From: Leidyana gryllorum EB-2025a
Lineage: Eukaryota > Apicomplexa
Reading direction: 5' to 3'
Assembly (NCBI GenBank): GCA_048772705.1
Contig: JBLWGC010000194.1
Coordinates: 154,183-218,182, forward strand
Length of the DNA: 64,000 bases
A model generated the notes under the pieces. The model searched no databases. It was given only the letters and a program-made list of their open reading frames with translations, and was not told where the DNA came from. Of the stretch, positions 36,754-47,425 are shown piece by piece. The position numbers and the translations under genes were made by a program. The first letter of the stretch is position 1. The number at the start of each line of letters is the position of its first letter.

Positions 36754-37560
36754 ATGGAGAAATCAAACGTATGGGTGTCCACATATCGCGTCCTGGGAAT
36801 TCTTGGAGCCTTAGTCGCTGTTGTATTCCAATGGTTAGCCGGAGTTTACCTATTCCTACTCACATTGGGCGTTGTGCTCATTGATCTTATCGGCGCATCG
36901 CTAGGTGCCAATTGCACTGTACTACTGATATGCTTATTAGCAATCTATAGCTGGATCCATGAGCCACTCATGTCGAGCCTGAGACCCGACCAATCGGATT
37001 ACGATCTTTTTGGGAAGCGAACAGGAACCATCGATTGGTATGGTTGGGGTTTCTTGATAAGCATGGGTACTCCCATTGCCTTGACACCTGTGTTCGTGTA
37101 CATGAGAACCAGGGCTCGTGCGGCTGTCCGAAGAAATGGGACAAAAGAAGCCAAGCCCCTCAAGCCACTGCCTCAAGTGATGATGCCCCCTCAGCCCTTG
37201 GCAGCCCCCCAGCCGCTTACAGTGGTGCCTCTCCAACAGATGGCGGGAGCGTTGACCCTGATTCCAGCTGGGCGTGTGGCGCAACTGGAGACACGAAACG
37301 CGCCTGTTACCCAAATGGCAGGCAATCAGGCATCAGTGATCGGTGGCAAGCGTTTAATTGCCGGGCCGCCAGTGAACGGGACTGTGACTCAACTGTTCGA
37401 CCCGAAAAGCGGGCAACTGACTACCATTTTGGTAGCGAATGCGGAATGCACTGGGTCGTCAGCAAACGAGCCGCCCACTGGTCTACAGCCTACAAATGCG
37501 GTGTACATCGGCCCCCCTGACAAGCTGACAGAAGGTCAAATCTATTACGCGCCTGTCTAA
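36754..37560 (+). CDS. Small multi-pass membrane protein with Pro/Gln-rich tail, unknown
   Basis: Single exon, 268 aa. Hydrophobic segments at about residues 13-35, 37-50, 53-68 and 93-115 suggest four membrane passes. The cytoplasmic-type C-terminal half is Pro/Gln/Ala-rich (LPQVMMPPQPLAAPQPL) and then Gly/Thr/Asn-rich. The organisation resembles MARVEL or tetraspan proteins, but no diagnostic residue is visible. The ATG at 36754 is the first in frame after an AG acceptor-like site. Not recognised; function unknown. Confidence 0.65.
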   Translation: MEKSNVWVSTYRVLGILGALVAVVFQWLAGVYLFLLTLGVVLIDLIGASLGANCTVLLICLLAIYSWIHEPLMSSLRPDQSDYDLFGKRTGTIDWYGWGFLISMGTPIALTPVFVYMRTRARAAVRRNGTKEAKPLKPLPQVMMPPQPLAAPQPLTVVPLQQMAGALTLIPAGRVAQLETRNAPVTQMAGNQASVIGGKRLIAGPPVNGTVTQLFDPKSGQLTTILVANAECTGSSANEPPTGLQPTNAVYIGPPDKLTEGQIYYAPV

Positions 37561-37731
37561 GGCAAACTTTTTGTCATTGTAGGTACCTCCACGGAGAAAT
37601 ACATAACGATAACCTCATCACTCGTCCGAAGGGATTAATATATAAAGCATCAAGAACCTTCGTCGAATTGTGCACAATTTATGAATATCATTATTAAAGC
37701 GTGACGCTAGTCCCACTGTTGTGATAACAAG
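37561..37731. other. 171-bp tail-to-tail spacer
   Basis: AT-rich convergent 3' region between the membrane protein gene (+) and the acidic protein gene (-). No gene seen. Holds AATAA/ATTAAA-like runs (ttattaaagc near 37690) that could serve 3'-end formation. Confidence 0.4.
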
Positions 37732-38427
37732 TCAGACCGGTCCGAAAGAACCAGGCATCCAGAACCGCCATCGCCCATCGTTTGATCCCGCAGACTTACG
37801 TCGCGTATGGCGGTCATGGCGTTCGTCGGCGCAGGAAGAGAAGGTAGTTATCGACGATCGATATCGCAGATAATAGATCGAGTCGTCTTCCTCTTCTTCA
37901 TCTCCTATATGGTGTGCCCGCGTCGTGTTGTTTGAGTTGGTCGTAACCAGTGAGCCAAACCGCCCAGATGGTAATGAACCCGAAAAAGCCGTCCGGCAAG
38001 TGCTTGTAGCTGCTGTAGTACTTTCATCGCCAGTATCCCAATCAGGTTTAGGAAAGTGGGGTGTAGATATCAGTTGTTTCACCACTCGGCTGGGCCGTTT
38101 AGGCACGTACTGAGTTGTTCCGTTCAATGAATATCGATGTACACGTGGAAGCGCTCCAAAAGCAACACGCTTCGAGTGTTCGCCAGTGTGCTTCATCACA
38201 CTTCCTCGGCAGGCATCGCTCGAGTAACCCTCCTCGTCGTCCTCGTCCGTATAAACACTGTCACTGAAGTCTTCATCACTTGATATGATCATCTCGTCGC
38301 TACACGCCGGACCGAATAGACGACTCTGTATCGTACGTATCCTTTTCTGGTGCGCCGCTTCCGTCTCTGCCTCAGACCCCGCAATTGACCATCGGGGCCT
38401 CCTCCCTCGACTACATGCCGATCCCAT
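37732..38427 (-). CDS. Acidic, possibly N-myristoylated/palmitoylated protein, unknown
   Basis: Single exon, 231 aa from ATG complement(38425..38427). The start MGSACSRGR fits a dual-acylation signal: Gly2 with small residue Ser3 for N-myristoylation and Cys5 for palmitoylation. A Ser/Asp/Glu-rich segment (SSDEDFSDSVYTDEDDEEG) follows, then a basic stretch and a second acidic patch (GDEEEEDDS). No catalytic domain recognised; a membrane-tethered adaptor is possible. A longer frame upstream begins at GTG and lacks an ATG, which supports this start. It is head-to-head with the SAC3 gene across 45 bp. Confidence 0.6.
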   Translation of the reverse strand: MGSACSRGRRPRWSIAGSEAETEAAHQKRIRTIQSRLFGPACSDEMIISSDEDFSDSVYTDEDDEEGYSSDACRGSVMKHTGEHSKRVAFGALPRVHRYSLNGTTQYVPKRPSRVVKQLISTPHFPKPDWDTGDESTTAATSTCRTAFSGSLPSGRFGSLVTTNSNNTTRAHHIGDEEEEDDSIYYLRYRSSITTFSSCADERHDRHTRRKSAGSNDGRWRFWMPGSFGPV

Positions 38428-38472
38428 CGCCGCCCAAATCTTCACATATGGTGCTAAAAATTCCGTTGCTCA
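38428..38472. promoter_or_regulatory. 45-bp divergent spacer upstream of SAC3
   Basis: Starts at 38427 (-) and 38473 (+) leave 45 bp. It contains an AT-rich core (gctaaaaattc). No clear promoter box. Confidence 0.35.
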
Positions 38473-41400
38473 ATGGAGTCTGGAGGGGTGCGGGATGTCA
38501 TCCATGACGTCGTGGGGACCGATGTGCCGCCACCCTCACTCACTCACAGTCCCACGCACCCCCTTCTTAGACAGAATGACTCTCGGTGGGAGTCAGTTCT
38601 CTCTATCGTCCAAGACCCCTTATTCCTTTTCAATGCAAACCCTGCCAATCAAGGGATGACTGGAGAATTGCTCATGATGTGTAGTAATGATGAGATGATC
38701 GAGAAGCAGCAGACGGCAACCGTGAACGATCTGGAACGCTTAAACAAGCACGTACCTCGAGACCCAGAGGCTCGATTGGTCAATCGTTACCTGGCTGTCA
38801 AATCCTTTCAACGCTCTGACGCTTCTAAAGTCTTTCTCCCCGCGGATACCCGTCCCGTAATATGGTGCAGACGCACTGTCAACAGCATTCTTGCGCTGGT
38901 ACGTTCGTCGTCCAATACATCCACTTTCCGTTTCGCCTTGTTTTTCTCAGCAAGTTGAAGCTGACTGTTCCTCCTCTCCCTGGCTCTATCGCAAGCCTGA
39001 TGGCTTTCGATTTATAGACGTATATAACTTTGTCCGTGATCGTCTCCGGAGCATTTGGACTGACCTCACAGTCCAGCACTGCCTCGCCCATCGAGGTACG
39101 ATAGAGTGCTTTGAGATTTCTTTCCGCTTTCTACTTCTCGCTGAAGAATTGGTAAGCGCGCGAACTCCCCTCCCCAATATCAACTCCTCAGCTCTGTGAC
39201 CAATCGGAGTTCAATGCTGTCCAAAATGGAGGTCTACTCTCAACCTGTTTGGAAAAGCTGATGGCCAGTTATGCTGCTGTCAGGCAGCTGGCCTCCTCGC
39301 CGCAGCCCACCACCATTTCACCCTCTCTGGCGAGCTCTCTCAGCCCGGACGATGTCCGGGGATTGACACAGATCATCTGTAAGCTCGCTACCCCCTCACC
39401 AACGTCTTCAAATACCCTCTATTCGTAGGCTACAGCTCTCCTTATGAAGCTGAATTTTGGGCGTATCGAATTCTGCTGTGTATGTCTCTTGGCCCGGCCA
39501 GTGCCGCCTCGGCGGTTATAGACGTTCGGCATCGAATGCCTCGAGATTTAAGCAACGCTCTGCCCATTCGGAGAGCTTTCGCCATCGTGGAAGCATACGT
39601 TGACACCAATGCGAGCAAATACTTTCGATATCTGCGAAACGTCGACTACCTCACCGGGGTCCTTCTCAACAAGTACGGCAATCTCCTGCGAATGCACATG
39701 CTGAAGCTCTTACCCGCCACGCCTGGAACCGGACAAGTCGATATACCGTGGAATCAGTTCGTGTCGCTCCTGTGTAAGTCCGCGCCCGCCGAGTACGACG
39801 AGACTAACGTTCGTTCCATTCAGACCTGCACGACGCGCCTCTCACAGTCGCGTTGGAGTTCTGCAGCATATGTGGGATGAACCGAATACCCAGCACTGGC
39901 GTACCTGAGAGGATCACGCTCGCTGCAGCAGTAGCGGACAGACTGGTTATGGAAGCCAAGAGAACGCGGTGTCCCAGATTCAAGTCCCAGACGTTGGCAT
40001 CGCGCCCCGTCAAGTCCCGGAGGCTGCTGCTGGATCCTTCTCTCTCTTCGACGATGCCGAATGGTACGGTGGCCAGCTGGTCTACGACATCATTACCTTC
40101 GGTACCGTTCCAGACACCTTCAAGCACTCTTCTCAGCACGATCCCCCCTCACATTCCCTCAATGCCCTCGCAGCCCTCCGGGAGCAGTGTAACGAGCGGT
40201 ATTTGGCGGCCGCCGGTATCGTCGATGCCCCTGGCCGTGCAAGACCCAAATGCCCCGATTTTCACAAACCTCGAGGAGGTCGGGAGCTCATGCGAGGCTC
40301 CCTTCAATGTGGCGTCAAGCAGGTTGATGGGTGGGCCGACGAATCCAGACGTTCTGGGCAGCCCCGAACCCACCAAACCCGCACCTCCAACGCAAACGGG
40401 TCTCCTTCCTCCTCCTCGGCAGCACAAGCCGATGCGAAACAGTCTTTTCGCCGATATAGAAGCCGCCGTTGATCCGTCCACCATTAATATGCGACATCGG
40501 GTTCCACCAGCTGCGCGACTACGAGCGCAAGCGCCTCAAGCGAGACCCAGACCCGTTGTGATCGAACCGGTTATAAATCCTCCTGATAACAGCACGAATT
40601 CTGCGTCGCTACTGACCCAAATACCTGCGGTGATTGGAGGAGTATTGAGGGGTCCCTCGAATTGGAATCCTTTGAATCTATTGAACAGATCAAAGGGCGC
40701 GAGCGGCACTTATCCCGAGCCCCAGCCTCCGCATCTATTGAAGCCCGATAAAAATGCAACGACGGAAAGGTCGTCTAATGCCTCTGAACCTGACAGAGGC
40801 CGGAATCCCACGTCTCGAACTGACGTCCCCACGCCATCAACGTATTTCATGGCCGCTGGAAGCGACTCTGGTGATACTGAAACGGGGGCATTAGTCTGTC
40901 AGGGGGGTGAGGACCCGTCCAAGGCGGGAATTGGTGTGCGTGGAGCCAAACGCAAAGCCGAAATGCGGCCCCTCCCGGCTTACGAGCCTTCTGAAACTGG
41001 TTCCGAGACAACTTCGAAGCGGTCCAGAAGTGGTAATCCAGCGAATGCCGGGAATGGCCCGGAGCAAGTCTCATCAACATCGGCTGTAACCCCTTCCGGG
41101 GGCAAACCAATGTCTCTGACTACTGATAGTCCAACGTGGCCCACAGAGTCCGCGGAGGTGGCCATGGAGAAGTTCCGTGTGGAGCGCGGATCACAACTGC
41201 TCGCAACGTCGTTCTGGCGAGGTGGGGCTCTGCAATTGGTCGAGAACTGCCGCAAGAGTGTAAGTGAAGCCTCAGTCCGCGGCAATCCCATATGTGTCTC
41301 TCTGGCAGTACGATGACCTGATGATAGAGCGGGTCCTCAGACGGATACATATCGGCAACATGCTCAACATTTTACTCCCCAACAAGAATTCGGACTTACC

Positions 41401-43305
41401 GAGAGAGCTCGAAACCTGTCCGCTGGACTGGTCAATGTTGCTTGTTGACGCTGCCGCTCCTGAGGGGACAGACTTGAGTGTGTGTGTGGACGCCTACCTC
41501 TTCGGCGCTGTGATCGAGGACGGTTTGATGGATACCCGTAATAAAAGAGGAAATGAGGAACTTGAAGGGCTTCTGTCCGTATGGGCGGGGAAGAAGGACC
41601 CGATCAACGCCGAGACTCAAGATGAGTTCCATTGGTCAACATGGCATCGTGAACGAGACAGTGGAATGAAGCTGTCATTCGAGTCCTATCACGGGTGTGG
41701 GCTGCAACCTCCCCCCCAAGGCGTCCGAGCTCCCGCTTTACATTGGGTTATGTCCAAACCAGTGTGCGTTCGGAAAATCCTCCAAAGGCCCTCTTTGGGA
41801 AGCCCCACTAATCAGTATACCTACAAGTTAGCTCAAGGAACCAATCAGGATTTGGCTGACGAGTTACACATCATGGAGAGAATGCTCCCACGAGGTACCT
41901 ATGAATGGGACGACATGGCGATATTGTGCCATCTTGAGATTCTACTCGACCCCAGAAGCGTAAGTTGTATTGTGTAGCCAACTTTTTGACTCCTTCTCTC
42001 AGCAATGGTCACCGAGTGAGAGCTGTCAGGAACATGCTGAAGATTTGGGCTTCGTTGATCGGATTGGTGGAGGACTGAGTGCCAGAATGTCGAGTGCGAT
42101 CGATGAGCGCCTGACTGAACACACAAAGTCTCCACTGCGGGTGCTATTCGAGCAGCTTCTGGAGCGCTATCAGAGCGGCCGAGAGCGGTTCATATATATT
42201 GCAGGCATCAGCACCCGCGTGGCGGCTGTACCGCTGCTGGAAAATCCCACAGCTGAGCAAAGTGAAGCAGAGCGAAGGGGGGACATTGATCACTCGGACG
42301 AGAGAATCGAGTTTGTGTTCAACAGCGACGAAGTAGACGCGGCTATCGCCTATTCAGCGGCCAGCGGGATTAGGAAATTGCAGTCCATATATCGCTTCCT
42401 GGTCTCTGATCCGTTAGGAAGGCGAGGCTTACGCGGGGCTACCCGCGAAATAGCCTGTTCGCCGGTCCAAATTATGTGGCCACGTGAACTCACGGAGCCA
42501 TTGCCAGTGGTGTTGCAGTCCGTGTAAGTCGATGGTGGTGCCAACTTTCCTTTGTTGCAATTCGTCCCCTGCACCGTTCAGATGGGAGCGTTCTTTGAAC
42601 AGTATCCCCGAGGATAAACGATATTTCGAAGGATTGTGCTTCACCTTGGTCGATGCTCTGACACAATGGCTTCACTCTGGACTTTGGGAGATATGTGAAT
42701 TCTCCCCAGGTCCCCGGATGTGGGCACAGGGGAATAATGAGCAAGTCGGCATGGTGGCTGCCGGGGACCGATCGGAGTATGACTCGCCACCGGAGGCCCC
42801 GAGTTGCGCCCAGGACATAGAACAGAGCCGGCGGTGGATCAGACGGCTGGCCAGATTGATCCGAAAGGTGCTTCCAGAGTTTATCACGTCTGTCTCCCAG
42901 GAGGAGAAGGTGAAGACTGGAGAAGAGTGTTTCTACATTGCCAGGAAGACCGTACTGGGAGCCATCGTTTTCGCACTACAACACCCTCAAGGGAAGCTGC
43001 CGAGTTCGTCGCTCCTGGACACTCGTCTTCTCCTCCCGTATCCGCTCTATCTCAGTGAGTAATTAATGCTTTATCACCGTCATTCGTACTGAACAGGTGT
43101 GTCGACGCCACTGCACTCTCATCATCAAGAGTCACCGTCGGTTTCGAAGCCCGTGATTGGAGCACAAGTGCGAGCAGGTTTCGGTTCAACAGAAGTCTTT
43201 GAGCACCTACAGGCCTCTATCAAGAAGACAAAAGATAGTCTGACCAGGGAACTGGCTGCTGATAGCGTGACCATCGGACAGATGCAGATTGCTTCTTCTC
43301 TCTAG
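38473..43305 (+). CDS. SAC3: SAC3/GANP-domain protein (TREX-2-type mRNA export factor)
   Basis: Nine exons, 38473-38898, 38951-39151, 39192-39378, 39429-39773, 39824-41259, 41309-41959, 42003-42523, 42582-43054, 43097-43305, give 1,483 codons (1,482 aa). The SAC3/GANP domain spans about residues 80-420: VNRYLAVKSFQR, FIDVYNFVRDRLRSIWTDLT, ECFEISFRFLLLAEELL, EAEFWAYRILLCMS, then YFRYLRNVDYLTGVLL. In other eukaryotes SAC3 is the TREX-2 scaffold linking transcription to nuclear-pore export; MCM3AP/GANP and LENG8/THP3 are relatives. The middle (about 500-900) is Pro/Ser-rich and disordered; the C-terminal third has no domain that I recognise but is well spliced, so it is coding. Which SAC3 subfamily this is cannot be decided by eye. 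Confidence 0.88.
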
Positions 43306-43315
43306 TCAATTCTTT

Positions 43316-46300
43316 CTAGCTACTAAACGCGGCACCGAAGAGTGACAGATTCGGCGACGGCGTTCCATCCATTTCCCTCCCAATCTCATCAATAACATCG
43401 GTCACAGTCTCATTGATCATCTTCTCGTAAATGTCTTCTTCCGTCGATGGTGAGCTGCCATCGCTGGTAGTGGTCGGTGAGTCAGGGACCCGGCCAGACG
43501 ATGGTACCACTCCTACACTTTCTGACACAACAACGGTGTATTCCTGCTCCATCACCTGACCGACTTCCACACCACCAGTAACGTCGCTACCAACAAGCTC
43601 AGCCTGCTCAGCCACTTCCGTAGTGACTTCCTCACAGGCTTTGCGAAAAAGAGAGGTTTCGTCAGTTCTTTCTTCTTTCACAAGACAGTCGTTAGCAACC
43701 GTGTAGAGCTCTTCACAACGCTGTCTATCCGCCGGAGTCAGAGGTGTGCGCTCCGCCTCCTCTTCCGCCTTGTCTGCTTCTGCTAATGATGATGAATCCT
43801 CCACCACTTCTCCTTCTTTCAACTGCTCCTCCACTACCGGCTCCTCCGGGTCTGTCTTCTCGGTTTGCGGAAGAGGAGTCTCTGTCTTCTCGTCCTCAGG
43901 AGAAGGAGTCTCTGTCTTCTCGGTTTGCGGAAGAGGAGTCTCTGTCTTCTCGTCCTCAGGAGAAGGAGTCTCTGTCTTCTCGTCCTGAGGAGGAGAAGGA
44001 GTCTCTGTCTTCTCGGTTTGCGGAGGAGTAGTCTCTGTCTTCTCGTCCTGAGGAGCAGAAGGAGTCTCTCTCGTCTCGTCCTCAGGAGAAGGAGTCTCTG
44101 TCTTCTCGGTTTGCGGAGGAGTAGTCTCTGTCTTCTCGTCCTCAGCAGGAGAAGGAGTCTCTGTCTTCTCATCCTGAGGAGGAGAAGGAGTCTCTGTCTT
44201 CTCGTCCTCAGGAGAAGGAGTCTCTGTCTTCTCGTCCTCAGGAGGAGTAGTCTCTGTCTTCTCGTCCTCAGGAGAAGGAGTCTCTGTCTTCTCGGTTTGC
44301 GGAGGAGGAGTCTCTGTCTTCTCGTCCTCCGGAGGAGTAGTCTCTGTCTTCTCGTCCTCAGCAGAAGGAGTCTCTGTCTTCTCGTCCTCAGGAGAAGGAG
44401 TCTCTGTCTTCTCGGTTTGCGGAGGAGGAGTCTCTGTCTTCTCGTCCTCCGGAGGAGGAGTCTCTGTCTTCTCGTCCTGAGGAGCAGAAGGAGTCTCTCT
44501 CGTCTCGTCCTCAGGAGAAGGAGTCTCTGTCTTCTCGGTTTGCGGAGGAGTAGTCTCTGTCTTCTCGTCCTGAGGAGCAGAAGGAGTCTCTCTCGTCTCG
44601 TCCTCAGGAGAAGGAGTCTCTGTCTTCTCGGTTTGCGGAGGAGTAGTCTCTGTCTTCTCGTCCTCAGCAGGAGAAGGAGTCTCTGTCTTCTCATCCTGAG
44701 GAGGAGAAGGAGTCTCTGTCTTCTCGTCCTCAGGAGAAGGAGTCTCTGTCTTCTCGTCCTCAGGAGGAGTAGTCTCTGTCTTCTCGTCCTCAGGAGAAGG
44801 AGTCTCTGTCTTCTCGGTTTGCGGAGGAGGAGTCTCTGTCTTCTCGTCCTCCGGAGGAGTAGTCTCTGTCTTCTCGTCCTCAGCAGAAGGAGTCTCTGTC
44901 TTCTCGTCCTCAGGAGAAGGAGTCTCTGTCTTCTCGGTTTGCGGAGGAGGAGTCTCTGTCTTCTCGTCCTCCGGAGGAGGAGTCTCTGTCTTCTCGTCCT
45001 GAGGAGCAGAAGGAGTCTCTCTCGTCTCGTCCTCAGGAGAAGGAGTCTCTGTCTTCTCGGTTTGCGGAGGAGTAGTCTCTGTCTTCTCGTCCTGAGGAGC
45101 AGAAGGAGTCTCTCTCGTCTCGTCCTCAGGAGAAGGAGTCTCTGTCTTCTCGTCCTGAGGAGGAGAAGGAGTCTCTGTCTTCTCGGTTTGCGGAGGAGTA
45201 GTCTCTGTCTTCTCGTCCTCAGCAGAAGGAGTCTCTGTTTTCTCGTCCTCAGGAGAAGGAGTCTCTGTCTTCTCGTCCTGAGGAGGAGAAGGAGTCTCTG
45301 TCTTCTCGGTTTGCGGAGGAGTGTCAGTCTCCTCCTCACTTAAGTCTGCGTCATCTTTCTCTTCCACGGGCGCAGCAGTAACAGGCAGACTTTCATCAAT
45401 CTGCTCGACGACAAGTTGAGCCTCAACGACTTTTTGATCAACGTTAGTTTCCTCACTGCGGGCATCTGACACAGTCACTGTCGCAGGTGAGCTCTCATCG
45501 CTGGTGGTGGGTACGTCAGGGGACTGGCCAGATGTTGGCGCTTCAGCTACACTGAGCGACCCTTGAACATCGTGTGTCCTATCCACACGACGGACTTCCA
45601 CACCATCAACAACGTTATCATCGATGTCAGCCCGCTCAGCCACTTCCGTAGTGACTTCCTCACAGGCTTCGCGAAAAAGAGAGGTTTCGTCAGTTGTTTC
45701 TTCTTTCACAGTAGAGTCGTTAGCAACCGTGTAGAGCTCTCCATAGCGCTGTCTATCCGCCGGAGTCAAAGGTGTGGGCTCCTCTTTTTCTTCCTCCTTC
45801 GGTTCCTCCTCCTCCTTTACCCCCCCCTTCGACTCCTCTTCCTCCTTGACTTCCCCTTCCTCCTCCTCCTCACCATCCAACTGGTCCTCCACTGCCGGGT
45901 CGGTCTCCTCGACTTCGGGGAGAGTCTCGATCTCCTCCTCCACATTCAAGTCCGCCCCATCCGTCTCTTCCACAGGGGAGGAATGAGTGACAGGCGCGGC
46001 AGCAACAGGCAGACTCTCAGTCTGCCCAAGGACAAGTTGACCAGCAGCTTCTTCAGCGACTTTTTGGTCAGCAGTTGTCTCGTTGCGGACATCAGACTGG
46101 CTGGCGGGCTCGACTTCCTCTAAGGTGCGGGGAGTAACTTCTCCGTCCTCCAACTCGGCGACCACCTCCTTTTCGATAGCAGCCAAACTTTCGTCCTCCT
46201 CGCCTCGTTGCATAATCACAGCAGGTGGGTGACTATCAACAGTATGAGAAACTTCCATCCCACCAATAGCGCTAACACTTGGAACTTCCGCTCGCTCATC

Positions 46301-47374
46301 CACTCCGCGAGAGGATTCCTTGCAAGCTTCGCCAAAAAAAGAGGTCTCTTCTGCCGAGCGGGGCGTGCCCTCATCCGCATTGGAGTCGACTACCACAGCC
46401 TCCCCCTCTTCCTCCTCAGCGACATCAGATGCGGGGTGCACAGCCCCGGACCGCTGCTTATCGGCAGCAGGGAGAGGCGTGGGCTCTTCTTCTTCTTCCT
46501 CTTCCTCTCCCTCTTCTCTCCCTTCGCCTTCTTCCTCGGTTTCTAGTTGACTTGGGTCCTCTTCGTCGTCGTCGCAGGGGAGTTCCTCGACGTCCTCCTC
46601 TACGTCGCTCTCCTCCTCGTCGTCCTCCTCTTCCTGTTGCTCGGAGACTTCGTCAGAGCTCTTTTCTGTGGGTGTGGGTGGAGGAACTTGATGTTCCAAA
46701 TTCGACAAATAAGAAGGGACTTTGGTAGGCTCTCTGGAGTCCTCTTCAGTTTCAATAGGTGCCGTTGCATTCACTTGTTCATTTTCAAGAGATGCGGAGA
46801 CTATGTCAATTTGCAGTCGCTCAGTTTGTCCGTTGGTCTCTTGGGCCAGGGGACTGATGACTCGGGGCTGTACAGTCGACGCAGCGAGTGTGGAGTTCTC
46901 CCGTTCGAGGAGAGCTCCGACCGTCTGCAGCGGTACGTTGGGGTTGGGTACCTCTGTTTGAGGTTCGGTTTGACTTTGAGCAGTCGCCGCGGTGGCAACC
47001 ATCTTTGCTTTTGCGGCTACATAGCAGGTAGAAGCGATGGAAGAAGCCATTTCTCCAGCTTTGGCGACATTGCCAGAAGCAACGAGCCCCAGGAGGTCCC
47101 GATAGACGGGTCCAGCACAGAAGGTATCCAACTCGTCTCCGATAGCGTCTACAAATGTGGTGTCCACACGTTGACGTTCTTGTCGCATGAGTTTGAGAAC
47201 TTTCTCTTCAATCAACTTGTCTGCGGTCGCAGAGTGGTCAATGAAGGTCTGTCCCTCTGTCTCGTCATCACTAGGCTGTGTAACGGTCTCAAGAAGTTTT
47301 TGCTCTACAGCCTCGACAGACTTGCGGCCCTGTGTGCTGAAGCAGCAACACAGGTAGCGACGGATTCTTCCCAT
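43316..47374 (-). CDS. Glu/Thr/Pro repeat protein with N-terminal Cys cluster (expanded paralogue)
   Basis: Single exon, 1,352 aa. The N-terminus (MGRIRRYLCCCFSTQGRKSV) has a CCC cluster suited to palmitoylation and is shared with the next gene upstream (47426-47863). A folded-looking helical block (to about residue 130) precedes a very acidic region (EEEEEEEPTP), then an array of about 45 units of the type TEKTETPSPEDEK, 10-12 residues each, and a short unique C-terminus. An imperfect duplicate of the segment LTPADRQRYGELYTVAND occurs on both sides of the array. Function unknown; the repeat is disordered and strongly charged. The N-terminal homology to its neighbour argues that it is a real gene despite the repeat. 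Confidence 0.72.
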   Translation of the reverse strand: MGRIRRYLCCCFSTQGRKSVEAVEQKLLETVTQPSDDETEGQTFIDHSATADKLIEEKVLKLMRQERQRVDTTFVDAIGDELDTFCAGPVYRDLLGLVASGNVAKAGEMASSIASTCYVAAKAKMVATAATAQSQTEPQTEVPNPNVPLQTVGALLERENSTLAASTVQPRVISPLAQETNGQTERLQIDIVSASLENEQVNATAPIETEEDSREPTKVPSYLSNLEHQVPPPTPTEKSSDEVSEQQEEEDDEEESDVEEDVEELPCDDDEEDPSQLETEEEGEGREEGEEEEEEEEPTPLPAADKQRSGAVHPASDVAEEEEGEAVVVDSNADEGTPRSAEETSFFGEACKESSRGVDERAEVPSVSAIGGMEVSHTVDSHPPAVIMQRGEEDESLAAIEKEVVAELEDGEVTPRTLEEVEPASQSDVRNETTADQKVAEEAAGQLVLGQTESLPVAAAPVTHSSPVEETDGADLNVEEEIETLPEVEETDPAVEDQLDGEEEEEGEVKEEEESKGGVKEEEEPKEEEKEEPTPLTPADRQRYGELYTVANDSTVKEETTDETSLFREACEEVTTEVAERADIDDNVVDGVEVRRVDRTHDVQGSLSVAEAPTSGQSPDVPTTSDESSPATVTVSDARSEETNVDQKVVEAQLVVEQIDESLPVTAAPVEEKDDADLSEEETDTPPQTEKTETPSPPQDEKTETPSPEDEKTETPSAEDEKTETTPPQTEKTETPSPPQDEKTETPSPEDETRETPSAPQDEKTETTPPQTEKTETPSPEDETRETPSAPQDEKTETPPPEDEKTETPPPQTEKTETPSPEDEKTETPSAEDEKTETTPPEDEKTETPPPQTEKTETPSPEDEKTETTPPEDEKTETPSPEDEKTETPSPPQDEKTETPSPAEDEKTETTPPQTEKTETPSPEDETRETPSAPQDEKTETTPPQTEKTETPSPEDETRETPSAPQDEKTETPPPEDEKTETPPPQTEKTETPSPEDEKTETPSAEDEKTETTPPEDEKTETPPPQTEKTETPSPEDEKTETTPPEDEKTETPSPEDEKTETPSPPQDEKTETPSPAEDEKTETTPPQTEKTETPSPEDETRETPSAPQDEKTETTPPQTEKTETPSPPQDEKTETPSPEDEKTETPLPQTEKTETPSPEDEKTETPLPQTEKTDPEEPVVEEQLKEGEVVEDSSSLAEADKAEEEAERTPLTPADRQRCEELYTVANDCLVKEERTDETSLFRKACEEVTTEVAEQAELVGSDVTGGVEVGQVMEQEYTVVVSESVGVVPSSGRVPDSPTTTSDGSSPSTEEDIYEKMINETVTDVIDEIGREMDGTPSPNLSLFGAAFSS
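43853..45322 (-). repeat. Coding minisatellite, 30/33/36-bp units
   Basis: About 45 tandem units inside the acidic repeat gene, each containing ctctgtcttctcg on the plus strand. Unit lengths are multiples of three (for example DEKTETPSPE, TEKTETPSPPQ), so length changes keep the frame. Variants recur in a fixed order, giving the higher-order 522-bp repeat listed separately. Confidence 0.92.
44042..45085. repeat. Two adjacent 522-bp higher-order copies
   Basis: The blocks 44042-44563 and 44564-45085 carry the same series of variant units, including a unique atcctgagga variant at 44171 and again at 44693 (522 bp apart). Read side by side I found no difference between them. A third partial copy starts at about 45086 and then diverges. 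This points to recent unequal exchange or slippage of a whole block. Confidence 0.85.
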
Positions 47375-47425
47375 TTAATGAATTTTTTGACGACTTAATT
47401 ACTAACTTTTGTCGACATTGTTGGT

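Noticed and set aside
43853-45322. CRISPR array
   Set aside because: No unique spacers between conserved repeats; the units are coding and variant-mixed.
43834-45343. Long open frames in two other frames across the minisatellite (about 500 codons each, one per strand)
   Set aside because: They result from the unit length being a multiple of three and lack stops by composition; the products are monotonous Arg/Leu or Ser/Leu repeats with no unique ends or start context.
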